This document shows positions 18,478 to 30,100 of a DNA stretch of 64,000 bases, one piece after another. Source of the DNA: Aurelia coerulea (taxonomy: Eukaryota > Cnidaria > Scyphozoa > Semaeostomeae > Ulmaridae); assembly GCA_039566865.1 (NCBI GenBank), contig CM076956.1:7699511-7763510 (forward strand). The letters run 5' to 3'. Below the pieces are notes generated by a model. It ran no database searches. It was not told the DNA's origin and was given only the letters and a program-made list of their open reading frames with translations. Position 1 is the stretch's first letter. The number at the start of each line of letters is the position of its first letter. A program made the translations under genes and the position numbers.

Positions 18478-19809
18478 CAGGGGCGCACATTCAAATTTTG
18501 TTTGGGGGGGTGTCAACATGCTCTGGACCGACTAAATTTTTTCGGACCGACTGAACGTATAGCAAGCAGCGGTGTGGCCAGGGTAAAATAAGTGGAGGTA
18601 TTGAAACGAGGGGGTCCCCAGGAAATTTTTGGGGTTACGCCCTTTATTTTGGCTTAGTATGCATCTCCCAGTATCATGCTTGCCTTTAGCGACAAAGAAA
18701 CCTGGATCGTTTTGTGACAATTATGCTATAAATCAGCGCACGACGAAAATTTTTGAAGAAAGATCCTTTACTTTGGCTTAGAATGCATCTCCCAATATCA
18801 TGCTTGCCTTTAGCGACAAGGAAACCTGGATCGTTTTGTGACAATTATGCTATAAATCAGCGCACGAGGAAAATTTTTGAAGAAAGATCCTTTACTTTGG
18901 CTTAGAATGCATCTCCCAGTATCATGCTTGCCTTTAGCGACAAAGAAACCTGGATCGTTTTGTGACAATTATGCTATAAATCAGCGCACGAGGAAAATTT
19001 TTGAAGAAAGATCCTTTAGTTTGGCTTAGAATGCATCACGGACTTGGAGTTTTAAGTATAGGTGTAGTCTAAAGAACAACGACTTCTTCACGGCCAAGCC
19101 TAGCAAAAGCGACTTGTTTTTGGTGTGTTTGTCCATGGTTTGTCCTCTAAGAAGGTTTTCCCTTATGATTGTAGTGTCAGCATTGTTAGCTTTTGGTAGA
19201 AGCGTATACCACCTTTGATGGATAATATTTGTAACCCATGTCTCCTTTCTTTTTTGGGATTCATACACAAGTGTCTGTTTTCCAACGCCACATAACTACC
19301 ACCACCGGCACCCCAGTGCCACATTAGAAATTTTGAGTATTTGTAACAGCATTGTTCCTTGGGACAATCTTTGCACAACAAACACCTTCCATTTTGTGTT
19401 AGACCGCTTTTTACAAGCCAATGATTGCTTGCCCCTAAAAATGGAAGCCTGTGCAATTTTGTAATGCATCTAAGAAATTTTTTTAAATGCCATCCTCTGC
19501 TTTGGCTTAGAACGACTCTCCTAGTTATTGTCAAGCAATTCTTGTGAATATTCTAACTGTCGTCGTGGGTCGACCTTTGCCCAAAACATTTAAAATCGGA
19601 CCAACTTTGATTCAAACTATTGTGGACCTTTCGAGCTTCGTCGTGGTTGGTCGGTCCATGAAAAAGTCGGTCCACGAAGTCGGTCCACGAAGTTGGTCCA
19701 TCCGATTTTGTCGTGGACCGACTTTTCCCTTTTGAGAAAATTTTTGGACCGACTCAGAAATTATTGGGGGGGTGTCTCACCCCCCACACCCCCCTAATGT
19801 GCGCCCCTG
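18478..19809. mobile_element. hAT-like element, 1,332 bp, perfect 8-bp TSD
   Basis: The terminal CAGGGGCGCACATT and its inverse AATGTGCGCCCCTG are flanked by tctacgat at 18470-18477 and 19810-19817. The subterminal region repeats GGACCGACT several times in both orientations. The interior has three 124-bp tandem units (18651-19022) and a minus-strand open frame at 19534-19163 with several Cys (CLLCKDCPKEQCC) that I cannot assign. It looks non-autonomous. Confidence 0.85.
18645..19022. repeat. 124-bp tandem repeat, three units, inside the hAT-like element
   Basis: GGCTTAG recurs at 18651, 18775, 18899 and 19023, that is every 124 bases. The units are nearly identical (TTGCCTTTAGCGACAAAGAA, then ATCGTTTTGTGACAATTATG). 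Confidence 0.9.
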
Positions 19810-19817
19810 TCTACGAT

Positions 19818-20472
19818 TAAGAATGCTTTATGTAAGTATGTGTAGTATCTATAATGTCAGCTTTCAGTACCAACAAATACTTTTTTGATGGGGCTCTGTT
19901 GACGCCCTAATATTCTGTAATTTATGTCATGAATGAGCTCAATACTCTCTTCCTTGCTGTATGCATAGTTACCAGCAAGTCGATCATAAATAATTCAAGC
20001 CCCCAAAAGAAATAATTGAGAAACTCTTAAGTTTAAAAATATGTATTGACTTGGACCTCATTATGTAATCGTGGCCACGCCATTTCCGCGTTTCCTTGCA
20101 TCCATTCGACCGCATATTTCGTTTGCAACGTCAAAGGTTAACGTTTTTCGACGTCATTGAGATCACTGTGGAGTCCAGGCCCCTGTCTAAAATGACGTCA
20201 GGGATTCAGTTGTTGTTGTTTGTGGTTTAGCGTTACGTAGTCAATTACAGAATATGGACCCTGTCATGGACCGACTACACAAAAGTGATGCCACCCTGTC
20301 CCGGAGTAGCGATCCTGAAAATGATACCCGGGATGATACCCTGTTTAGCAGCAAGTCCCCGCATGGAAACATATAAATATAAGAGTAACCCCCTCCCCCC
20401 CCCCTACAAATGAGCAGTCCAAATATGCTTCCTTGTTTTACTGCTGCTTCAAGATGAGTTCACAAGATGAGA
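19818..20472. other. Intergenic stretch without recognised features
   Basis: No element ends or open frames of interest. A TATAAATATAAG sequence near 20372 is about 700 bases upstream of the next gene's start codon and is too weak a case for a promoter. Confidence 0.4.
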
Positions 20473-20480
20473 TCGTTCAC

Positions 20481-20785
20481 CAGGGGCGTCGAGAGACGGG
20501 TCGGGCCCCAGGGTCAGTGCAGCAAGGAGGCCCCCGGCGCCGAAGGCGCCGGGAAGTTCGTTGAACCACGCCTCTTTTATCCTTGGGCTACGCCCTCCTA
20601 TGCATTGATAAAACGCTGCTTTTAGATTTTATTTAGAATCTCAGCGAGCCCGTGGGCCTCAAAACGATCCTGAAAAGAAAACTACAACAAAGAAAACATA
20701 CATACTTTAATTTTTGCGGGCCCCCAGAGGCCCCGGGCCCCCTGGTAACTACCCTGGCTACCTCCCACCCCTCTAGACGGTCCTG
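20481..20785. mobile_element. hAT-like MITE, 305 bp, perfect 8-bp TSD
   Basis: The ends CAGGGGCGTCGAGAG and CAGGACCGTCTAGAG (read inward) are flanked by tcgttcac at 20473-20480 and 20786-20793. The interior is GC-rich with GGCGCCGAAGGCGCC. It lies about 300 bp upstream of the receptor start codon. Confidence 0.85.
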
Positions 20786-21080
20786 TCGTTCACCCTGCTA
20801 AATTTGGCTTTGGCACGGTCTGGACCATTAGGGTAGGTTTTGTTACTCATCGTGTTTCCACTGTTGCCGTAGGCGTTGTGGAGGAGGATGAGCGAATTGT
20901 TTCCGTGTTTGAGGTTTGACGACAGAAGCATCAGAAGTTAGAAAAGAAAAGACAGGATTTAGTAATTTGAGTGGAATGCGGCGTACAACACACCAACACA
21001 CAAATACGAAAGTCAGCTCAAAAGAAAGGTTCAATGTTACGATGTTTTGAAGATCCAACAAGAAGTCTAAAGTATTGAAA

Positions 21081-21153
21081 ATGTCCAGCAAACACCGAAG
21101 ATCGCTGCTCCTTTGCTGCATAAACGTCATCTTTCTCTTGCGCGCTTGGCCAG
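21081..21153 (+). CDS. Receptor exon 1: start codon and signal peptide
   Basis: ATG at 21081 is followed by MSSKHRRSLLLCCINVIFLL and RAWP: a basic n-region, a 13-residue hydrophobic core and a likely cleavage region. Donor gtatgt starts at 21154 and the exon ends with one base (phase 1), exactly what the Ig1 acceptor needs (junction Gly). Only 73 coding bases. The 5' UTR and promoter upstream are not defined. Confidence 0.75.
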
Positions 21154-24100
21154 GTATGTAATGACTTTTCTGAAATGGGCCTAAGTAGGTAGGAGGCCTT
21201 TCTTTATGAAGGTTAGTGGATGGACAAATATACCAACCAAGGAAGGCGATCGAGAATCAATAGCGATCGATGATTGATCTCGTAAATTGCAGTCAGTCAG
21301 CATCAAGAAAGATGCCCCGCTAGATCAGATGATAAAAGATGGATAAATTTCATTCAGAGCAGGGAGAAGATTGTGGTGGCCGATCTGACCTTCCCAGATG
21401 CTGAATTGAAATGATGATTTGAATTTGAAAGTTTGAAATGAGGATTTAGAATTTGAAATGAGGATTTAGAATTTGAAATGAGGACTTTGAAATTGAAATA
21501 AAGATTCCATAATTGAAATGAGGATTCCATAATTGAAATGAGGATTCTAAAATTGAATAAAGATGAGGATTCTGAATTTGAAATTAGGATTGGGTGGGCA
21601 TTGCCTACTTTGAGACCAGGGTGGAATTCATGCAGCCTACACCAGAAATCTCCGGCATGGAGTCATGATAATCTATATTCTATTGTTCTTCCATCATTTT
21701 GGCAAAATCTTCTGCGTGGACTTTGCATGGTTTCCAAAGAAACTTTCGCGAGTTTGAAAAATGTGAAGTTGTTGGAATTCACTTTCACAAATGGACCAAA
21801 ATGGGAGATTTTGAGGGAATAAACTTTCACGAGTATGTTTCTTATCAAATTTGTGCTTGTCTCAAATGCTCTTCTCGATTCTTCAGCGACTCTCCTGAAT
21901 AGGTTGATATTAAAGAAGAACAATATCAATATTTGATTTGATCACATAAATATTGCATAAATGTTTAGTATTCCATTGATTCCAAATCTTAGGAAATTTC
22001 ATGGGAATTAACTTTTGTGAATTTTGGCCAAAAACTATTCAATTGTTTTGTTTGTCCATCGATAGCTACACAAAAGTTATTTTTGAGCTACAGTGTGGAC
22101 GGAAAGCATTCTGCCCGGCCGGGTGTCCCAAAAAACGCAACGGATTTGATTGAGACTGCAGCAAGAATTTAGGTCCAATCAATCCACAATAATTTTTTAT
22201 ATAATCCTCGATAACTAACTTGAAGATAGATACCTTGTTTGATGATATTTGCTGCATGGAGAGTTGGAATACTAATCTTGAAAGTTCAAATTTGCCTGAA
22301 CCTAAAAACCAGAGCTTGTGGTTTTTCCGTGGCTTTTAGCCTAAACTGCAAACGTGCTATTTTGGGGAATTTCCTGAATTACCGTGAAATAAGAGAATAA
22401 AGCCTCATGCTAGGGAAAATATTTGAATAGAAATTCAATCAAATTCATCAATTTTGTCCTGAAAAGACATCCTTTTTTATGCTTCAAAAGTTTCCAAAAG
22501 TTAGCATTGCATCTGTCTCATAAAAGAAAGTAACAGGCAAAATAGTTTACTTGGGTGTGAAAATGAATTAGTTCTTGCAATCTTTGTGACTTTAATGAAA
22601 TGCATTTTGTATAATCTTTCTTCAAATTATGACAAAACAAGAAATCAAATACAACCAAGGGAAATTATCCAGTGGCGGAGCCATGGGGGGGAATGGGGGG
22701 GACAAGTCCCCCCCCCCACTTTTCTCTGAGGTCACTCTTCCAATTTGTCTAAATCCGTTGAGAAAATGTCTTAGGAGGGGTTAGGTAGGTATCTTTAGAG
22801 CTTGATAAACAAAGAAGGGTGTTTCCTTAGTGTAAAAAAGGGCGTTTCCTGAGCATAAAAAGGGTGTGGTTCTGACAATTTTCCTGGGGGCTACGCCCCC
22901 AGACCCCCATCTTGCTTCCCCTCCACTTTTTTTGGCTGGCGCCGCCACTGAAATTATCCATGGATAGATCCTTAAAACTGCTCATTCGTGCTTGGCTCTT
23001 TTGCAGGTGCACTATGATTGAAGAAATATATTCCTTTCTGAATTTTCCCTTCGGCATTGTTATGTTTGTCAATTTTTAGCTTTCAAATTTCAATTGAAAT
23101 GTGTGCCTAAACATGTGTACCTTAGCATGCTCACACTACTACACTTTGCATATGACTGAGGAGATTCCTCAAGCGTGTTTTCAGTTAGGCCAAAACCCGA
23201 AACCTCTGCTTGGAGATGAAAGCAAATTTGGACTCTCAAGATTGATATTCCGATTATCCACGCACCAATATCAACAAACAAGGTATCCATCTTCAAGTTA
23301 GCTATCGAGCATTATATAGAAAATTGTTTTGATTGATTGAACCTAAATTCTTGTCGCTAGTCCCGATCAAATCTTTTGTGTTTTTTTGGGACACCCGGTA
23401 TGCCTTTTTGCAAATGTAAAAGTATATATGTGTGGACAGGGCCTCAGTGGTGCATAAATTCAGCTCCAGTGAAACTAAACGTAGAATAATAGGGGACAGC
23501 CTGTCTTGCAGTGTCTATCAATTTCCCAGTCAGCAGCTAACCAATTTTACCCACAGCCTGCCAGACCCTTGCAGTCCCTTAATGATTTACTACAGGCAAG
23601 CCTTTGCAAAGAGATATAAGTATAGTTTATTGAATTTGCAAGCCGTAAAACACTGATGCAGTATTTAGCCAAAGATGGTATAACATGTAAATGACTCTTT
23701 GATGTTTGTTAATAAATCATCAAACAAAGTTTTATGCTTTCAAGGACCAGGTGGGTTGAAATGAAAAAGGAAGGAAATGATGAAACAGAGGGAAACATTT
23801 GATGTCAACTAAAGTAGCAACAATATGGTGATATGGGCTATTCATTTAGCTCCCAAACAAACCCTGAAATAATTTCTCCGTCACTTACTCTTTTCTACAA
23901 CAGCATTTTCTCATTCAATTTTTGGAATCACCTTTTATGTTATGATCACAGAATCAAGAATTGTTTTGTATTCCCTTGCAGGTGTATTGACTTTGCAATC
24001 AGTATCTGTGAATTTGACAGAAACAGTAGTGAATATCACTTATGACTCATTTGCTGCAGCACCACAGGATGCCATTTTCACATGTATCTTTGAAGGGGAT

Positions 24101-27100
24101 CCTAGTCCTAATGTTACGTGGTTCAACGTATCATCTGGTGAAATGCTGCAAGCAACCAGTAAAACACCATTGTCATCACAATATGGAAATACTACAACAT
24201 TGAAAATTGTCAATGTCACTATTGATGATCAAGGCAGCTACATTTGCAATGCAAGTAATAATCATAGCTCTGCACAAACATCTGGAACATTAAATGTTAT
24301 TGGTATGTTGAAATTTTTTTAAATTTATACTGTTATCAAGATAAAATAAGAAGCTCCTCCTTTACATTTGACACATGTCATAACTTTTGTGATTGGTTAA
24401 TTTAAGATAAGTGTACTGTATATACTCTTTATTATGTTGTCTTGATCAATATTGTTTTTTGTAATCAGGCACAAGGCAAGCTGAGAGGAAATTCATTCTT
24501 CAGTTTTTGATATACAATAGACCTTTTAGCTGTTCAGAAAGGAATCAGAATCAAACATTATTTTGCTACATTTTGTAGAATTTTTTAATGTGCGCAATAA
24601 GTGATGGAAGCTCTAAGGTCACTCGATCGCAGCTCATGTGTAAAAATGTATACAAATACGCTGAATCCAGCCTCTTTTGTAGAATAGCTGAAAGGTTTAT
24701 TGCAATGTGATGGGCAATCAGCACATATACAAGAGTTATGTTACTTGATGAACCAACAACACAGGATAGTTTCAGAAGACTATAACAGGAACCAAAACTA
24801 ATGAAAGTACCACACCCACTGCCAGGAATCATTTCAGATGTGGTCATCTAGTGTATTTCTGAGATGATATGATCAAAGAGGAAACAAGGTTTGGATTTCT
24901 GCCAAAATCCAACCACTACCACAACTATATTGAGCCCAATTTACCAGTACAAAAGGTAACCCAGGTTAGCTCCAGGTTTGTGCCAACCTAAGTATAGCAC
25001 CACAATTTCCAACTTTGGAATTTCATAATTTTTTTCCAATGCTCATTACTTAACACCCTTAGCATGAATTTGGGGAACTGGGCAAGCCCAAGGTGGCCCT
25101 CCACTGCAGTAGTTCTGGTTAAAGGCATCCAGCGTGGCGTGCTTGTCAAGTGTGCATGCTGCTAAAAGCAACAGCCATGTGCACTTGGATCGATGCATGA
25201 TTCAGGCTACTGTGCACTGAGCTACAATAGCATGGGAATGATTAAGTCTTCGCAGATGGAATAGACGCCTTTTTTGTTCTAAAAAAATTGCAAAAAATTT
25301 GACACTTGAACAGGGTGTCCTAGAAAACTTGTTCAACGTTTGATTGAATATTGACAAGTAATACCATGTTCCTAAGTTTTTAAATTAATTTTTGATCCCA
25401 GAATCTTGGGAATCCGCAAAGAATTCACAGAACTTTTATAAGCTTTTGAAGTTGGGTTGAGGCCCGTTGAGTAATGAGGTGACAAATTAGAAATTTGATG
25501 TTATTTTCGAAACAATGGATGCATTTACGAGAAAATATTACATCATCGGTTACATCATCCTGTTAGCTAAGATCTCGTATGTCACCAAACCACCAAACCA
25601 TATTGCGAAACATTACCATGGTCCATGATGCAATCACGATTCTTTGACACAATTGGCAAAAGCCTATGTGCCATCAGCTGAACTGGAGACCTTGGTTGAT
25701 GACTTGATTGGCTAAGTTTTGACAGGCATCAAAAGAGAGTGACTCGTGTCATTGTATGATTGGCTACGAGTCCTTGTACGAGAGAAAATAAAATAAAATA
25801 TCAGATTAAATGCATTGAACAAATGCAAAGAATCATATCATCAGTCTATGCATTGTACCCATCTGTACGAAAAAAATAAAATGCACAAGGCAGAAGTTTA
25901 GATATATCCTTCTTCTTTCGACATGTGCTAATATTTGCTCTTTAAAACCATTTCTGGAATGCACAGCGAGCGCGCTAGCCATCCGAGTTTCAGGGCAATT
26001 TTTGCGGCTTGCTTTGTTTTTGTTCATGTCTTGACCAACCGAGCATGAAATTCCCTCTGTCTGCAATCACAAATAGCTTTGTATCTAGGTGTCAATGAAA
26101 AGTAGCGAGTTCTATTGTAACATTATCTGTCATTGTTCTCTTAAAGAGCTATTGTCACCCAGGGTCCTGTGTAGGCACGCTGCAATTATTTTAGACTGTC
26201 TGAAAAACAAATTTGGCCTAAGCGAAAATTATGCGGCCACAATGCAGTAGTTGAACTGATACGAAAGTTTTCCTTTGTTTCACTTTCATCAGATCAACTA
26301 CTGCAGTGCCAATCTATATTTCTGCTTTGGCCTAATTTGATTGTCAGACAGTCTGAGATTCTAGCGTGCCTGCAAAGGATTCTGGGTGACAATGCCTCTT
26401 TAAAATCCCTTTCGCATGCATAACGAGTCAGTTCCCGTCAAAATCTCCAAAAATTCTAATTCAAAATTTGATTGCTTTGGCCTAATTTGATTTGCAGGCA
26501 GTCTGAGATTCTAGCGTGCCTGCAAAGGATTCTGGGTGACAATTCCTCTTTAAAAACCCTTTCGCATGCACAACGAGTCAGTTCCCATCAAAATCTCCAA
26601 AAATTCTGATTCAATAATTTGATTGCTTTGGCCTAATTTGATTTGCAGGCAGTCTGAAATTACAGCGTGCCTGCAAAGGATTCTGGGTGACAATGGCTCT
26701 TTAAAAACCCTTTCGCATGCACAACGAGTCATTTCCCGTCAAAATCTCCATAAATTCTAATTGATAGCTCGGAAGGAAACAAAGCTAGAATTTTAGAGAT
26801 AACCACAGTCTACAGTGTGGTTATATGCTGGAATTTTTTGCTTTTCTGGTTTGCAATTTAATAATTTGATGACAAAAGAATGAGTTGGGTGAAAAAAGGA
26901 AGACGCTGTAATTCTCTAAATAATCGAGATATGGAGAATTATGAAAAAATTTAAATCATCGTAAATCTTACACCAATAGAGGAAAAGTGATATAATCTTC
27001 AAGAAACCATAGTTTATGAGGGTCTACAATTTAGTGGCGAGCAGAAATTCGTAGCTTTTGTGGTTTAGGATTTGGAAATTTGATGACGTCATAGCCTCAA

Positions 27101-30100
27101 ATTTGATAAATGCCGCCATTTTGAAACTAATCAAGATATTAATGAATCTCCACGGCAGATTTGCAACAAAACACCCTAAGTTTCTTTCAAGCCATTTAAT
27201 TAAAAGAAAACTGTAATGGAATTTTACACCGACCTTTTTAAAGATTTGAGCCCTAACAATATCGATATTCTCTTTCTAGTTTATCCCAGAATCCTGACAC
27301 ATCCTCTGCCGCAAGCAGTCCCAGAGGGTTCAGATGTAACATTTTCATGCAGTGCAGATGGCTTTCCAACCCCAGAAATTATGTGGAAGAAAGGCACAAC
27401 TATACTCACGAATTCTAGCAGCAGTTTGTATTCATCTGATGGAACAAAGATGACATTACGAAATGTTAGTGACAGCGATGCCACAAATTACACTTGTGTT
27501 GCTTCAAATAAAAATTCAGTCACTTCCAATGCAGCACAGCTGACCGTACAATGTAAGTTTCTTTCATTGTATTCCAAGGGATCCATTATTGCTGAAGTTG
27601 AGCAGATAACTCCCATTGGCACCTTAGTCTCCAGTTCTCTTGTCCTGTCAAATTTGGTCTTGAAACACCGTAGCTAAGATAATTTGTCCTTGTTTTACAA
27701 TTTACTTCTCTATCATGCTATTCAGTGTTGATAAATGAGGCCGACTGGACGAATTGCGACCAGGGTGAACCACAAGGATAACAACCTTACAAATGAAGAT
27801 TTTTCGGGAAAGGGGGGCTAAAAGCCTTGGATAAAAATGTGGAAAGGCTTAAAAGGAATCAACACAGTTAAACAGGGCTATTGGCATGTCTATGTTTATC
27901 GGTCCAATGAGATAGGGTTTGAAAGTGAAGACCCAATCAGATGGCGTGTCGTCAATTCTATTTTCAACCATAGTGTCATATCATTGTTTCAATTCCCTTG
28001 AAGTATTTTAAGTACTTCTGCAAGTGTTTTACATTTCAGCTTACATTTTGTGCAGAAAAGAACGATATAGTAATTTAGATTGACATCTGTGAATAGATGT
28101 TTTGGTCAATTGTGAACATAAATTAGATGGTACATAACTGCATCGACATATCAAAATTGCATATTATTAGAAAGAAGAAATATTGTGTTTATGTGGAGTA
28201 TTTTGGGACCACCTTTATACATCCTTATGAACCCGTATTACCTGACTGACGTTTCAAAAATGAGGCAATACAAGAATTCCGCCAATCCTATTGGTTAATC
28301 GCACAGTTCCCGCGGTTTTCCCGTAGCCTTGTATAATATGATACAAGGACGCGTTTTTGTCACCACAGCAACTGATTTAGGCCTGTGATATTTACAATAA
28401 ACTTAAGCAATAACAAAATGTGTTTGACGAAATGATATAAGCCAAAATTAGAAGCTGTCAGGTAATAATACTCATACTAACCGGTTTTATAGTTGTACAG
28501 GAAAATATAAAGCCCTCGGTCTTATTGCACAGACCTCGCAAGCTCGGTCTGTACTTTCAAGACCTCGGGCTTCATATTTTCCTGTACAACCCGAAACCGG
28601 TTAGTATGCGCATATTATGAATGATTTGATATTTATAACTTCAGATATTCGCAAGCCTGCCATAGGGCTATCTCAAGTGACCCTAAACGAATCATCAACG
28701 TTACGCATCGAATGTGTCTCCAGTTCAATACCTGCTGCTGACTTCACATGGCTCAAATATGAAAGCAGTGGATCTACTGTTGAGATCATCAAGTCCAACG
28801 TACTTTCAATCTCTTCTGTCAATAGAAGTGATGCTGGCATTTATTTTTGCAATACAAGTAATATCATTGGATGGCTGGTTTCTGAGAATGTTTCCGTTTC
28901 TGTGCAGTGTAAGTAAATCGTACAGTGAAGATTTTTGTAATTTTCATTTTGTCACACATCATCGTCAGATTTCAACTATAATGCTAATTATCAAGTTGCT
29001 AATGCTTTGTGCTAAGGGCCTGTTTATATGAGGAAATATATCTCACCTGCCAGACCCAGGGTTGAGAGGCGAGATTCCATCTTACCACAGAATCCTTTGT
29101 TTTTTCGTTTTGCATTAATATGACAAACGCAACACCACCAGTAAAGCGAGATCTTGCCTCACCAGAGGTGGCATCTCATCTGGGAGAAATGAAACTTTTC
29201 GATATAAACGAAACACCACCGGTATGGTGAGGTGAATTGAACTATTAGTTGATTCTTATTGGTTAATTCGTTCTGATTTCACGGGAGATAAACTTTACTC
29301 CACCTCGCCTCAGAACCTCGGCGCTGACAGGTGAGGTAAAATATCTCATATGAACAGTGGCTGAAATTCACCTCACCTCCCAACCCCAGGTGTAGCAGGT
29401 GAGGTATTTTTTCCTCATACAAACTAGGCCTAAATATGAGTTTTTGCCAAAAGGGATCAAATTTACTAAACCTCAGTCAAAGTTTGGAGTTGAACTTGAA
29501 GTTGAATGAGTGGTAGCAAGGGACAGTAAATCGTGAAACTTCTTTTTCAAATATTCGATATACTTCAAATTTGTACCATTCTGTGAATGCTGATTTCTAG
29601 ATATTCACCGAAAAGTGAAAGAGTTTAAATATAAGATCTCGCAGGTCTACAAATGTTGGCCTATTGTATTTGATAATCTCAGCTCGCGTTCAAGCAAAGC
29701 AAGACCAAAGAAACAACAGTATGTGTAGCTAGGTTTTTGTTTGTCCAATTATTGATGACATCATTTTGGCCCAGGTCATTCGCGTTAGAACTGAAATATA
29801 GAAGACCTGAGGAAACGATGTCTTAAAGGGGCTCCGTCGCCAAAATGTAAACAAAACGATGATTTTTGCAGTTTTTGAAAGGTGATATCACGCAGGATTT
29901 TCATATTTTTTTCAAAATGAAAGTTGCTGTTTGGACATTAATCATTGTACTTCTCTAAGGAACAAACCAAACATTCATATCTTCTACGATTGCTCGGATA
30001 TAAGTGGATTTTTAACGGTCACTTTTTGGTGGCTTGGGTGAAGCCACCAAACAAGCTACAGATAACAATGGATGAACAATGGATAATTGGTGACACATGC

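Noticed and set aside
20372..20383. TATAAATATAAG as the receptor promoter TATA box
   Set aside because: About 700 bases from the start codon, with a hAT element in between and no supporting initiator. It cannot be told from AT-rich background.
27216..27279. ATG at 27216 as the start of a separate Ig protein
   Set aside because: This ATG lies in a MITE and the intron end. The acceptor at 27279 and the phase match show the Ig exon belongs to the long receptor.
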